Part shown: positions 1-6,964 of the stretch, piece by piece | How positions within the stretch are numbered: the first letter of the stretch is position 1 | How the letters are laid out: every line of letters starts with the position of its first letter | DNA from: Thermoleophilia bacterium | Lineage (GTDB): Bacteria > Actinomycetota > Thermoleophilia > Miltoncostaeales > Miltoncostaeaceae | Direction of reading: 5' to 3' | DNA: 10,481 nucleotides | Assembly: GCA_017882555.1 (NCBI GenBank) | Contig: JADGPH010000129.1 | Coordinates: 1-10,481 of the forward strand | The notes under the pieces: generated by a model | The model's input: the letters and a program-made list of their open reading frames with translations, nothing else | What the model was told of the DNA's origin: nothing | Database searches by the model: none | Translations under genes and position numbers: made by a program

Positions 1-2
1 CC

Positions 3-821
3 ATGGACGTGGGGGGAGCCGTATGCATCGTCACCGGCGCCTCATCTGGGATCGGCGAAGCGACCGCTCGGCGACTCACTGATGAAGGTGCCACGGTCGT
101 CCTGGCCGCGCGGCGGGCCGACCGGCTTGAGAGGCTCGCAGCCGAACTGCCGAACGCGCTCGCAGCACCCACCGACGTTACCGACCGCGCACAGGTGGAA
201 CGTTTGGTCGCCCGAGCGCTCGCGACCTATGGTCGGATCGATGTGCTCGTCAACGACGCCGGGCAGGGACTCCACGTGCCCGTGCTCGACCTTGATCCTG
301 GTGACCTGCGGGCCGTGTTTGAATTGAACGTCATCGCCCCGCTGGCACTGATGCAGGCGGTGCTCCCGGGCATGCGTGCCCGATCCCGGGGGGCCATCGT
401 CAACGTGAGTTCGGCCACGTCCCTGCGGGTCTTCCCGGGTTTGGGTGGGTACTCGGCCACCAAGGCGGCGCTCAACATGCTCTCCCAAGTCGCACGGTTG
501 GAATTCGCGGAGGCCGGCGTGTCGGTCTCGGTCGTCTATCCGTCGGTGACGGCCACGGCGTTCCACCAGAACCTGCGTGCCGGTGCATTGGCGCGCGGGG
601 CGTGGGGCATCATCCCCGACCCTCCCGAGCTCGCCGCGGACGCAATCATCTTCGCCATCACGAGCGGCGAGGCCCATGTGCTGGTGGCGGATCCACCGCG
701 CCCGATTGTCCCCGGCGGCGACGCATGGGGTGCACTCCTGGCGCGCCAATCCCCTGGTGCCGCACGTCCTGATGTGACACCGAGTGCTGGTCGCGGCGAA
801 CACGGAAAGACCTCCAGATGA
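3..821 (+). CDS. Short-chain dehydrogenase/reductase (classical SDR)
   Basis: This is a cytosolic NAD(P)H-dependent oxidoreductase of the classical SDR family; the substrate cannot be told from sequence. The protein is 272 aa. The cofactor motif TGASSGIG is at residues 11-18, an acidic adenine-ring residue at D58 and the helix asparagine at N109. The catalytic Ser is about S137, with YSATK placing Tyr150 and Lys154. Arg37-Arg38 after the second strand favour NADP(H), by general family rules. The usual NNAG motif reads NDAG (84-87). The glycine motif sits the normal distance from the ATG at position 3, so this start is plausible. However, only two bases precede it, so a further upstream start and the promoter cannot be seen. 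The last 30 or so residues are a polar tail rich in Gly, Ala and Arg. The stop codon overlaps the start of the next gene (ATGA), so the two are probably co-translated. Confidence 0.9.
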   Translation: MDVGGAVCIVTGASSGIGEATARRLTDEGATVVLAARRADRLERLAAELPNALAAPTDVTDRAQVERLVARALATYGRIDVLVNDAGQGLHVPVLDLDPGDLRAVFELNVIAPLALMQAVLPGMRARSRGAIVNVSSATSLRVFPGLGGYSATKAALNMLSQVARLEFAEAGVSVSVVYPSVTATAFHQNLRAGALARGAWGIIPDPPELAADAIIFAITSGEAHVLVADPPRPIVPGGDAWGALLARQSPGAARPDVTPSAGRGEHGKTSR

Positions 822-1720
822 TTCTCGTGACCGCGGCGAATGGCCGGACCGGTCGAAGCGTGGTGGCGGCGCTCGCGCGGCGCGGGCACAACGTGCGGGC
901 CTTCGATATTGCGCGGGATCTCGAAGAGCTCAGAGATCTCGGCGCGGCCCAAGTGATCGTCGGCGACATGCTCAACCCGGGCGACCTCTCACGCGCACTC
1001 GAGGGCGTGCGGGCCGTCATCCACATCGGGCCTCCTCTGCATCCGCGCGAAGCGGAGATGGGTCACCTTGTCGTTGCCGCGGCACGTCGGGCCGGCGTCG
1101 AGCACCTCGTGCAGTTCTCGGTGACCCACCCGCAGCTCGAACCGCTCCTGAATCATCAGGCCAAATTGGCGATCGAACGGGTCGTGCTCATGTCGCGGAT
1201 GGCCTTCACCATCCTCCAACCCATGCACTACATGCAAAACATCGACATCGCGCGCGTCACCGCGAGCGGCGTGCTCTCACAGCCGTACGATCTGAACACC
1301 CGGCTCGCGCATGTCGATCTCCAAGACGTCGCCGAGGTCGCAGCCCTGGTCGTGACCAATGCCGAACACCACCACGCCACCTATGAACTGTGCGGGGCCG
1401 ACTATCTGAACGCCCATCAACTCGCCGCCGTGATCAGTGCCGAGTCCGGGCGGCTCGTTACCGCCGAGCAGGTCCCCGTCGCGGATGCGTTCCGCGTGGC
1501 TCGAGCGTCCTCAAGCCAGCGCGTGAGCGAAGAGGACGACTTCCGGCGCGACGCAATGGTCCGGCTCTTCGACCACTACGGGCGCTACGGCATCACGGGC
1601 AACCCGAACGTGCTCTCCTGGCTGCTGGGACGCCCGCCGACACGCTTTGATCAGTACGTGCGCCGCCACCTGACACAAGATTCGCCATCGAGCCCGCCGA
1701 GCGGAGCCGCAGCGGAGTAG
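818..1720 (+). CDS. NmrA-like NAD(P)-binding protein (atypical SDR)
   Basis: This 300-aa protein has a Rossmann fold of the NmrA/HSCARG/quinone-reductase-2 type. Such proteins either sense the NAD(P) redox state or reduce quinones and related substrates. The glycine-rich loop is TAANGRTG (residues 5-12) after strand MILV. A GD pair follows the third strand (G49-D50). HQAK at 113-116 matches the HxxK element typical of this group. HVDLQDVAEVAA (165-176) is the conserved family segment after the substrate pocket. SWLLGRPPTRFDQYV (267-281) is the usual C-terminal signature. There is no Tyr-x-x-x-Lys pair, as expected for NmrA-like proteins. The ATG overlaps the stop of the upstream SDR by four bases, with no separate ribosome site needed. 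The pair probably forms a two-step redox unit, or a redox enzyme with its sensor; that pairing is inference. A short serine/proline tail ends the protein. Confidence 0.88.
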   Translation: MILVTAANGRTGRSVVAALARRGHNVRAFDIARDLEELRDLGAAQVIVGDMLNPGDLSRALEGVRAVIHIGPPLHPREAEMGHLVVAAARRAGVEHLVQFSVTHPQLEPLLNHQAKLAIERVVLMSRMAFTILQPMHYMQNIDIARVTASGVLSQPYDLNTRLAHVDLQDVAEVAALVVTNAEHHHATYELCGADYLNAHQLAAVISAESGRLVTAEQVPVADAFRVARASSSQRVSEEDDFRRDAMVRLFDHYGRYGITGNPNVLSWLLGRPPTRFDQYVRRHLTQDSPSSPPSGAAAE

Positions 1721-1981
1721 CGCGATGCACCACATCTCGCGACATCCCGACCGACCGGCCTTCAACGTCACTCCGTGAAGGGTCCCCGTCGTCGGCAGCG
1801 ACCCAATCGCTGGCAACCGGGCGAGGACCTGTGGTTGGCCGTCGAGCATCCGCGGCCCGACGTATTGCCATGCCCTGGCTCCCCGGCGCCAATGCAAAGA
1901 TCGCGGCCCGAGAGATCCGGACCGAGGCATGCGACCCAGTCTCGATGAGGTGCACCGGCGTAAATGCCTCGACAGCCGGCA
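1721..1981. other. Intergenic region between converging genes
   Basis: The NmrA-like gene and the P-type ATPase gene end here facing each other, so transcription termination from both sides is expected. Directly after the first stop codon lies a weak hairpin (CGCGATG, then CATCTCGCG with a two-base bulge, 1721-1741). Another five-bp stem is GGGTC/GACCC near 1781-1805. Neither has a T-run. I see no conserved reading frame in any of the six frames, although the minus-strand frames stay open because of the GC content. Confidence 0.4.
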
Positions 1982-3853
1982 CTAGTCCGCGAGGGCCCGC
2001 AATGCGTTGAGAATCACCGCGACGTCGATCGCCTCCTGGACCAGGGCGCCCGCGATCGGGGGCAGATACCCCAGCGCGGCCACGAGCATCGCGAGCGCGC
2101 TGAGGCCGATGCCGACGATCACACTCTGGCGCGCGATCCCGAGCGACCGATGTCCAATCTCGATCGCGTCGGCGACACGGTCGATGCGATCGACGGTAAT
2201 GACCGCGTCCGCGGTCTCGGAAGAGACCGTCGCGCCCGCAACCCCAAGGGCAATTCCGCAATCGGCAAGCGCGAGGGCCGGCGCATCATTGATGCCATCG
2301 CCGACCATGACGACCGGCCGCAGATCAACCGACGCGCGCATCCCGCGCACCACGTTGAGCTTGTCCGCCGGTGATTGATCTGCGTAGACCGCATCGAGTC
2401 GGAGCTCCGCCGCGGTCGCATCAGCGACCTCCTTCCGATCCCCCGAGACCATCGCGACATGCCGGACGCCAGCGCGGCGCAGGCGTTCCACCAGGTTCTG
2501 GGCGTCCGGCCTGAGGGGGTCGGACATGATGATCTCGCCGGCGAGGTCCTGGTCGATCCAGACGGCAATGACCATGCCACCCGGGCGCTGCTCGCGTCGG
2601 GCGGTCAGCCTCGCATCACCCCCGGCGCCGCCGACGGCGACCATGACCTGGCCAACGCGTCCCCGAATGCCGGCACCGGGAGTCTCGACGACGTCGATCG
2701 CGTCAAGCGGCAGCAGGCCACGCTCGCGCGCAGCCCGGACGACGGCCACCGCGGTGACATGCACCGAGTACTGCTCGACGGACGCCGCCAGGGTGAGCAG
2801 CTCGTCTTCTGTGACCCGGCCGATGGGCACGACGCGTTCGATCTGCACGGCACCCCGGGTCAGCGTCCCGGTCTTATCGAACAGCACGGTACGGGCGCTA
2901 CCCAGCTGTTCGATGACGCCGCCGCCCTTGACGATCACGCCGACCCGCGCCGCCCGGGCCACGCCGGAGATCAGTGCGATTGGCGCAGCCAAGATCAGCG
3001 GACACGGCGTGGCGACCACCAGGACCGCGACCGCGCGCACGGGGTCGCTCGAGAACAGCCACGCGGCGCTGGCGACGACGAGAGTAAAGGGCAACATGAT
3101 GACCGCGAACCGGTCGGCGAGACGCACAAACGGCGCCCGCTGGGTCTCGGCCGCCCGCACCAGCCTCACCAGTCCGGCGTAGGCGCTCTCGGCTGCGGGC
3201 CGGAGCGCCCGCATCTCGAAGAGGTCACCTGCATTCGCGGTGCCGCTGTGGACTACTCCCGCGGGCTCCACGACCACGGGCAGCGACTCACCGGTCAGCG
3301 CCGACTGGTCCAGCACGGCGCGCCCACCGAGCGCCACACCGTCGACCGGCACCACCTCTCCGGCACGCACCACCACCACGTCCCCGGGACGGACGTCGTC
3401 AACGGGTATCTCGACGATGCCAGATGGGCCGTGGCGCAACGCGGTCCGCGGGGCACGCTGGATCAGTTTCGTGAGCTCGCGGCGCGCGCGATGACTGGCC
3501 GCTGTTTCAAGCGCGTTGCCGCCGGAGAGCATGACGGCAACGACGACCCCAGCGAGGTACTCGGCGATCGCCAGCGTCCCCACCATCGCTGCGAGCGCGA
3601 TCAGATCAACGCCAACGTCACCGTGGTAGAGCGACCGACCGACGTCCACCGCCAACGGGAGCAGAACGATGACGACCCCTGCGGCCCAGACGCCATCAGC
3701 GGCGTGCCCCCACCCCGCCGCGGCCAGGGCGATGCCGAGGCCGAGACTGACCAGCGCCACCGCGAGCGGGCCACGGGTCCGCAACACGTCGCGCACGGAC
3801 GGTTTCCCGACCCCGTGCAGGTGTGGGTTATCGGGGGCCGTCGTGCGGCTCAC
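1982..3853 (-). CDS. Heavy-metal-type P-type (P1B) ATPase, TPCP motif
   Basis: This is an inner-membrane cation pump that uses ATP through an aspartyl-phosphate intermediate. Counting from the GTG at 3853 it has 623 aa. TM segments lie near 29-50, 55-72 and 82-112. The actuator motif TGES is at 187-190. A TM pair carries the transport motif TPCP (282-285). The phosphorylation site is DKTGT (Asp326), the hinge motif GDGIND is at 518-523, and the C-terminal TM pair ends in QEAIDVAVILNALRA (from 606). There is no N-terminal CxxC domain. The nucleotide-domain His-Pro pair reads His-Val (365-366). A TPC motif places it near the P1B-5 type, linked to Ni/Fe/Co in other bacteria, but the metal is not determinable here. 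The frame stays open back to a GTG at 3991, inside the preceding VTT gene. The extra 46 residues are rich in Pro and Arg and look non-coding. GTG codons at 3877 and 3796 are other options, and none has a good ribosome site. It probably shares a transcript with the VTT gene. Confidence 0.9.
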   Translation of the reverse strand: MSRTTAPDNPHLHGVGKPSVRDVLRTRGPLAVALVSLGLGIALAAAGWGHAADGVWAAGVVIVLLPLAVDVGRSLYHGDVGVDLIALAAMVGTLAIAEYLAGVVVAVMLSGGNALETAASHRARRELTKLIQRAPRTALRHGPSGIVEIPVDDVRPGDVVVVRAGEVVPVDGVALGGRAVLDQSALTGESLPVVVEPAGVVHSGTANAGDLFEMRALRPAAESAYAGLVRLVRAAETQRAPFVRLADRFAVIMLPFTLVVASAAWLFSSDPVRAVAVLVVATPCPLILAAPIALISGVARAARVGVIVKGGGVIEQLGSARTVLFDKTGTLTRGAVQIERVVPIGRVTEDELLTLAASVEQYSVHVTAVAVVRAARERGLLPLDAIDVVETPGAGIRGRVGQVMVAVGGAGGDARLTARREQRPGGMVIAVWIDQDLAGEIIMSDPLRPDAQNLVERLRRAGVRHVAMVSGDRKEVADATAAELRLDAVYADQSPADKLNVVRGMRASVDLRPVVMVGDGINDAPALALADCGIALGVAGATVSSETADAVITVDRIDRVADAIEIGHRSLGIARQSVIVGIGLSALAMLVAALGYLPPIAGALVQEAIDVAVILNALRALAD

Positions 3854-3926
3854 GGGGTGCGGCGTGCGCCAACACACCGGGGATGCATTGGCCGCATGTG
3901 GGTTGCGGGTCGGACCTGCACGCCGC

Positions 3927-4577
3927 TCAACTCGGCTCGGCGCGCCGGTGACGCCGACGTTCCGCGGCTGCGGCGACCCGAGTCCAGTCACTGCTGCCGA
4001 TCACGATCACGACACCGACCATCAGGAGTTGCAGCAGAATGCCGACCGGGGAGATGAGGCTCTGGCGAACCAGATCGCCGAGGCTGCGCTCGGCGATCGT
4101 CGCGACCGCCACGTAGAAGGTGTAGGACACGATCCGGCCCGCGAAGAACGCCAGCGTAAAGCGCAACAGCGGGACATCGAGCAGGCCCGCCGCGACAAAG
4201 AGTTGCGCTGAGGGCAGCGGTGACACCGCGAACAACGCGAGCACCGCGATTCCCCGCGTCCGACCGGACAACAGCAGCGTGCGGGCCGCCGCGAGCTTCT
4301 CGAGACGTGCAGAGGAAAAGCGTCCCCGCAGCGCGCGGCTCATCGTGCCCAGCGCAAGCCTCCCCCCGGCGGCGCTGACTGCGCCGAGGAGGACCAGTGC
4401 CCAGCCTGGCACCTCGGTCTGGACACGCAGGAGCACCAGGACCGCCCACGTGGGCGGTCCAAAGGCGGGAACCATGTTGATCGCGAAGACGACTCCGACG
4501 ACAACCAGGCACTCCAGAAGCAGATCCCCGCCGATCACGTTGACAACCGGCGCGCAATGCACGGGCCTGCTGACCAT
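3927..4577 (-). CDS. VTT/DedA-like (YqaA-type) membrane protein
   Basis: This 216-aa hydrophobic protein of the VTT (SNARE-associated/DedA-like) group acts in the cytoplasmic membrane. Bacterial relatives are implicated in lipid flipping and membrane homeostasis, but the exact role here is unknown. Visible features are a first hydrophobic stretch with VPAFGPPTWAVL (36-47), which is the re-entrant Pro-Gly region, and a conserved SPLPS (119-123) followed by hydrophobic VAAGLLDVP. A conserved Gly-Arg (147-148) sits before another TM. A final TM lies near 177-194, ahead of a basic tail (WTRVAAAAERRRHRR). The ATG at 4577 is one choice; a GTG at 4538 would remove 13 non-hydrophobic residues. It lies directly upstream of the P-type ATPase on the same strand, with about 70 bp between them on the start preferred there, so the two are probably one operon. 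VTT proteins also occur next to metal-resistance genes elsewhere, so a supporting role in metal handling is possible but unproven. Confidence 0.8.
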   Translation of the reverse strand: MVSRPVHCAPVVNVIGGDLLLECLVVVGVVFAINMVPAFGPPTWAVLVLLRVQTEVPGWALVLLGAVSAAGGRLALGTMSRALRGRFSSARLEKLAAARTLLLSGRTRGIAVLALFAVSPLPSAQLFVAAGLLDVPLLRFTLAFFAGRIVSYTFYVAVATIAERSLGDLVRQSLISPVGILLQLLMVGVVIVIGSSDWTRVAAAAERRRHRRAEPS

Positions 4578-4960
4578 CGCCAGCCGACATGGTCAACTGC
4601 ACCAGACATCGCGAGTGGGCCGACGATTCTCACTACGCTCCTCGCGGGCTTCCGTGGCGCGGGGCGGAATCATGGAGGCGCGCTCCGTCCGGGATTACCC
4701 TACCAGCGGCCCCTCGCGCCCCAGCACAGTTCGCGTCCGGTTCTCAGCGCCCCCACATGAGATCCGGACTGCCAACCGACCGGTCGACGTGTTCCCTCGA
4801 TGAGATGTCTGACCGGGGCGACCGGACGTCCGTGACCGTACCGACCAACGACTGCAGACCGGCCGTCGCCCGCCGATGGCCCCCGCGCGTCTGATCAGGG
4901 AACCACGGCCAGTGGGCGACACACAGAGGGTGGAGCCTCGTCGATTGGCAAGCCGGTCCC
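4578..4960. other. Gene-free stretch upstream of the VTT gene
   Basis: This 383-bp stretch lies between the end of the VOC gene and the start of the VTT gene, both on the minus strand. It should therefore hold the VTT-ATPase promoter. A TTGACC hexamer reads on the minus strand close to the start codon, but no convincing -10 follows. Two perfect 10-bp palindromes occur, CGACCGGTCG (4777-4786) and CGGACGTCCG (4823-4832), along with several GACCG copies. I see no conserved protein in any frame and no RNA gene; a tRNA-like motif at 4729 was rejected. Confidence 0.4.
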
Positions 4961-5734
4961 CTAGGCGTTCGCCTCCAGAATGCGGAATTGGACACCCGTT
5001 GGGTCAGCGACCGCTGCCAAACGACCATATGGCGTGTCCTGGGCGGCCATGACGACCGATCCGCCGAGGTCCGCAATTTTCACGACGGCGTCGTCAACGC
5101 TCGGGACACCAAAGTAGGTCACCCAATGCGATGGAACGCCCTCGGGAAGGTAACTGGATGCGTCGATGACGCCGGCGATGTTCTCACCGTCGTGAACGGC
5201 GGTGGTGTAGCGGAACTCGGGGGAATCGCCCGCCACTTGGGTCTCCCACTCGAAGACCCGACGATAGAAGCTCACTGCCGTGTCGTAGGCGGTGGTGTGC
5301 AACTCAAACCACTTGGGTGTCCCGGGCTCGTCGTAGACCCCAAATCCGTGGAAGCCAATCGGTGCCCAGACGCCGATCGCGGCGCCACCCGGATCGAGAA
5401 TCACCGCCATCGTTCCGAGCTCACCCACCTTCATGCTGGGAACCACAACCTGACCGCCAAGCTCGGCGGCGCGCGCAAGCGTTGCGTCGGCATCATTCGA
5501 ACAGAGGTAGATCCCCCACATGTCGGGGACCTCCCCACCGGACTGGTTCCGCATGCAGCCGGCGACCGCGACCCCGTCTTTGAGAAAGGAGAAGTAGCCG
5601 CCGAATTCCTCGTTTGGTGCTTCGGCGCTCCAGCCGAGCAGCTGGGCGTAAAACGCCCGGGCACCGTCGACGTCGGAGGTCATCAGGTCAACCCAGCAGG
5701 GTGCTCCGGCTGGAGCACGGTCACGCGTTGGCAT
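4961..5734 (-). CDS. Two-domain VOC (glyoxalase-fold) protein, Cfp30B-like
   Basis: This 257-aa cytosolic protein consists of two glyoxalase/bleomycin-resistance/dioxygenase (VOC) modules. The first is about residues 11-125 (PCWVDLMTSDVDGARAFY to ILDPGGAAIGVWAP). The second is about 140-255 (KWFELHTTAYDTAVSFY to VADPTGVQFRILEA). Layout and length match mycobacterial Cfp30B/TB27.3 (Rv0577) and Streptomyces proteins often labelled hydroxylase. The His/Glu ligands of true glyoxalase I are not in the expected strands: the first strand has Trp14-Val-Asp and the last has Val-Trp. A metal-dependent lyase is therefore doubtful, and small-ligand binding is likelier. The start is ATG 5734, because AAAGGAG lies six bases upstream. 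The frame stays open 20 codons further, to 5794, but those codons cover the ribosome site and are not coding. The gene stands alone on its strand, with inverted repeats in its leader. Its natural ligand is unknown. Confidence 0.88.
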   Translation of the reverse strand: MPTRDRAPAGAPCWVDLMTSDVDGARAFYAQLLGWSAEAPNEEFGGYFSFLKDGVAVAGCMRNQSGGEVPDMWGIYLCSNDADATLARAAELGGQVVVPSMKVGELGTMAVILDPGGAAIGVWAPIGFHGFGVYDEPGTPKWFELHTTAYDTAVSFYRRVFEWETQVAGDSPEFRYTTAVHDGENIAGVIDASSYLPEGVPSHWVTYFGVPSVDDAVVKIADLGGSVVMAAQDTPYGRLAAVADPTGVQFRILEANA

Positions 5735-5740
5735 TTCGTT

Positions 5741-5747
5741 CTCCTTT
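5741..5747 (-). promoter_or_regulatory. Ribosome binding site of the VOC gene
   Basis: AAAGGAG reads on the minus strand, six bases before ATG 5734. It fixes the start of the VOC protein inside a longer open frame. Confidence 0.8.
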
Positions 5748-5755
5748 GCTGCCGG

Positions 5756-5822
5756 TGGCATTGCCATCGACCGCTGCGGTCGGCGACCCTGCACCAGCGC
5801 TTGCGTGGCTTGTCAGTGTCAA
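5756..5822 (-). promoter_or_regulatory. Possible promoter and operator of the VOC gene
   Basis: On the minus strand a perfect TTGACA (5822-5817) lies about 83 bases before the VOC start codon. The hexamer 17 bases on is CGCTGG, which is a poor -10, so the promoter is only suggested. Between it and the ribosome site lie two adjacent inverted repeats. CGACCG-CTG-CGGTCG spans 5768-5782 and TGGCA-T-TGCCA spans 5756-5766, one base apart. They could be operator half-sites or a small leader structure. Both repeats are exact, but their function is inference. Confidence 0.35.
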
Positions 5823-6207
5823 ACGCAGCCGGCGTTGTGCCCCGACTGCACCGCGTGCGGCGTCGCACCTCGGGATCGACGCCCCCAAAAAAGACCACCG
5901 GGCTCGCGCAACCGACAACGCCGGTGACGTCCGGTCCTCGCCGTTGAGGCGAGGTCCCCGGCTCGGGCGAGCTGTCGGCCGCAGTCCGACGCCGGCGCGG
6001 ACGTCGCTGTGGCAGGGACCGGCTCCGGGAACCCAGCTGCACATGCGCTGATGATACGACAGGGGTCCAGCGTCGACCCGGGAGCGGCAGGTGGCCCGCA
6101 TCCTCACCGGCCGCGAGCCACGTGCGCACGGAGGTTCGGTTCGCAAGAGCGGGATCGGACCGCACCGGCCAGTTGAGCGTGCGCAGACGTCATGAAACAG
6201 TGCGCGG
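5823..6207. other. Intergenic region between diverging genes, with a hairpin
   Basis: The VOC gene (minus) and the methyltransferase gene (plus) are divergent here. The only clear structure is a hairpin at 5936-5954, CCTCGCC-GTTGA-GGCGAGG. It is flanked by CCGG on both sides (5931-5934 and 5958-5961), so the stem may extend past a T-T mismatch. A minor five-bp stem GGGTC/GACCC lies at 6063-6079. No convincing promoter for the methyltransferase is visible. No recognisable protein was found in the open frames, which are Arg/Pro-rich artefacts of GC content. Confidence 0.4.
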
Positions 6208-6865
6208 ATGGTCCCTTCGGAGCCAACGGGTCGAGCCGAATGGGCATCGCCCGCACACGCGGCGCAGTTCATGCGACGCCGCGGGAGCCTCGGGCGCGCG
6301 AATGACGGCGACGAGGTGATGGACGAGTTCGTCCCCGAGGGGGTCGCCCGGGTCCTCGATCTCGGCACAGGTGCCGGACATCTCATCGATGTGTTGCGGA
6401 CGCGCCGCCCCCGGGGCCACGTTCGTCGGTCTGGACATCTCACCAACGATGCTGGTCTCCGCGCGCGAGCGCTTCGCCGCGGACCCTCGGGTGGCGATCG
6501 TCGAGCACGACCTCGGCGCAGCGCTCCCGAATCTTGGGCAGTTCGACGCGGTGGTCTCGTCCTTTGCCATCCACCACCTCGAGCACGCGCGCAAACACGA
6601 GCTGCTCGTCGAGATCTTCCGATGCCTTGCGCCGGGAGCAGTGTTCGCAAACCTCGAGCACGTGAGCTCACCTTCGGCACGGCTGCACGCGGCGTTCTTG
6701 GCCGCAATTGGCAACGCGCCCGACCAAGAAGATGCGTCGAATCGCTGCATCGATGTGGAATCCCAACTTCGGTGGATGCGCGGCACGGGCTTGATCGACG
6801 TCGATTGTGCGTGGAAGTGGCGTGAGATGGCCTTGCTGACGGGCGTCCGGCCCGGGGCCCGCTGA
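6208..6865 (+). pseudogene. Class I SAM-dependent methyltransferase, frameshifted
   Basis: Two reading frames together spell one methyltransferase of 218 aa. The first frame, from ATG 6208, gives the N-terminal helix and motif I, VARVLDLGTGAGHL (46-59), up to LRTRRP. The frame then becomes nonsense. The other frame continues at once with GATFVGLDISPTML, the strand carrying the acidic SAM-ribose ligand. It goes on through HDLGAALPNLGQFDAVVSS (motif IV region), FAIHHLEHARK and LVEIFRCLAPGAVFANLEHV, and ends at TGA 6865. Removing one base from the C5G4 run at 6408-6416 restores LRTRRPGATFVGLDIS, an ordinary family sequence. The gene is therefore disrupted by a one-base insertion, or the run was mis-sequenced. 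No stop codon appears early in either frame, so the +1-shifted product would run to 205 aa. The substrate is unknown. The best-fitting class is the small Methyltransf_25-type group. No good ribosome site precedes the ATG. Confidence 0.8.
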
Positions 6866-6925
6866 GCACGAATCGGCATGTCGCCGTGTGCAGCGTCCGG
6901 CGCGCGTGATGGGACGTGACCGATC

Positions 6926-6964
6926 TTGACATCACCGGGTAGTAAGTGAATACTCACTACCGAG
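6926..6964 (+). promoter_or_regulatory. tetR promoter with overlapping operator
   Basis: A -35 TTGACA (6926-6931), a 17-base spacer and a -10 AATACT (6949-6954) form a strong sigma70-type promoter. Overlapping the spacer and -10 is an inverted repeat with arms GGTAGTAAGT (6938-6947) and ACTCACTACC (6952-6961). Nine of ten positions pair around GAAT. A tighter repeat, AGTGA-ATAC-TCACT (6945-6958), lies inside it. Repressor bound here would block RNA polymerase directly. The expected transcription start, 6-8 bases after the -10, falls at or just before ATG 6965, so the message should be leaderless or nearly so. Confidence 0.75.

Noticed and set aside
2375..4057. Open frame of 560 codons on the plus strand, opposite the P-type ATPase
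   Set aside because: It is the complement of a well-supported ATPase gene. The product is rich in Asp, His, Arg and Gly with no family motif. Long antisense frames are normal in GC-rich coding DNA.
4729..4756. tRNA-like 3' end (GTTCGCGTCC followed by GCGCCCCCA)
   Set aside because: The T-loop lacks the conserved A, the T-stem does not pair, and no D-arm, anticodon arm or matching acceptor strand is found upstream. It could be an old fragment, but this cannot be supported.
5721..6935. Open frame of 404 codons on the minus strand across the methyltransferase
   Set aside because: The product is Arg/Ser/Pro-rich with no recognisable domain, and it crosses the VOC ribosome site and a gene with clear methyltransferase motifs on the other strand.
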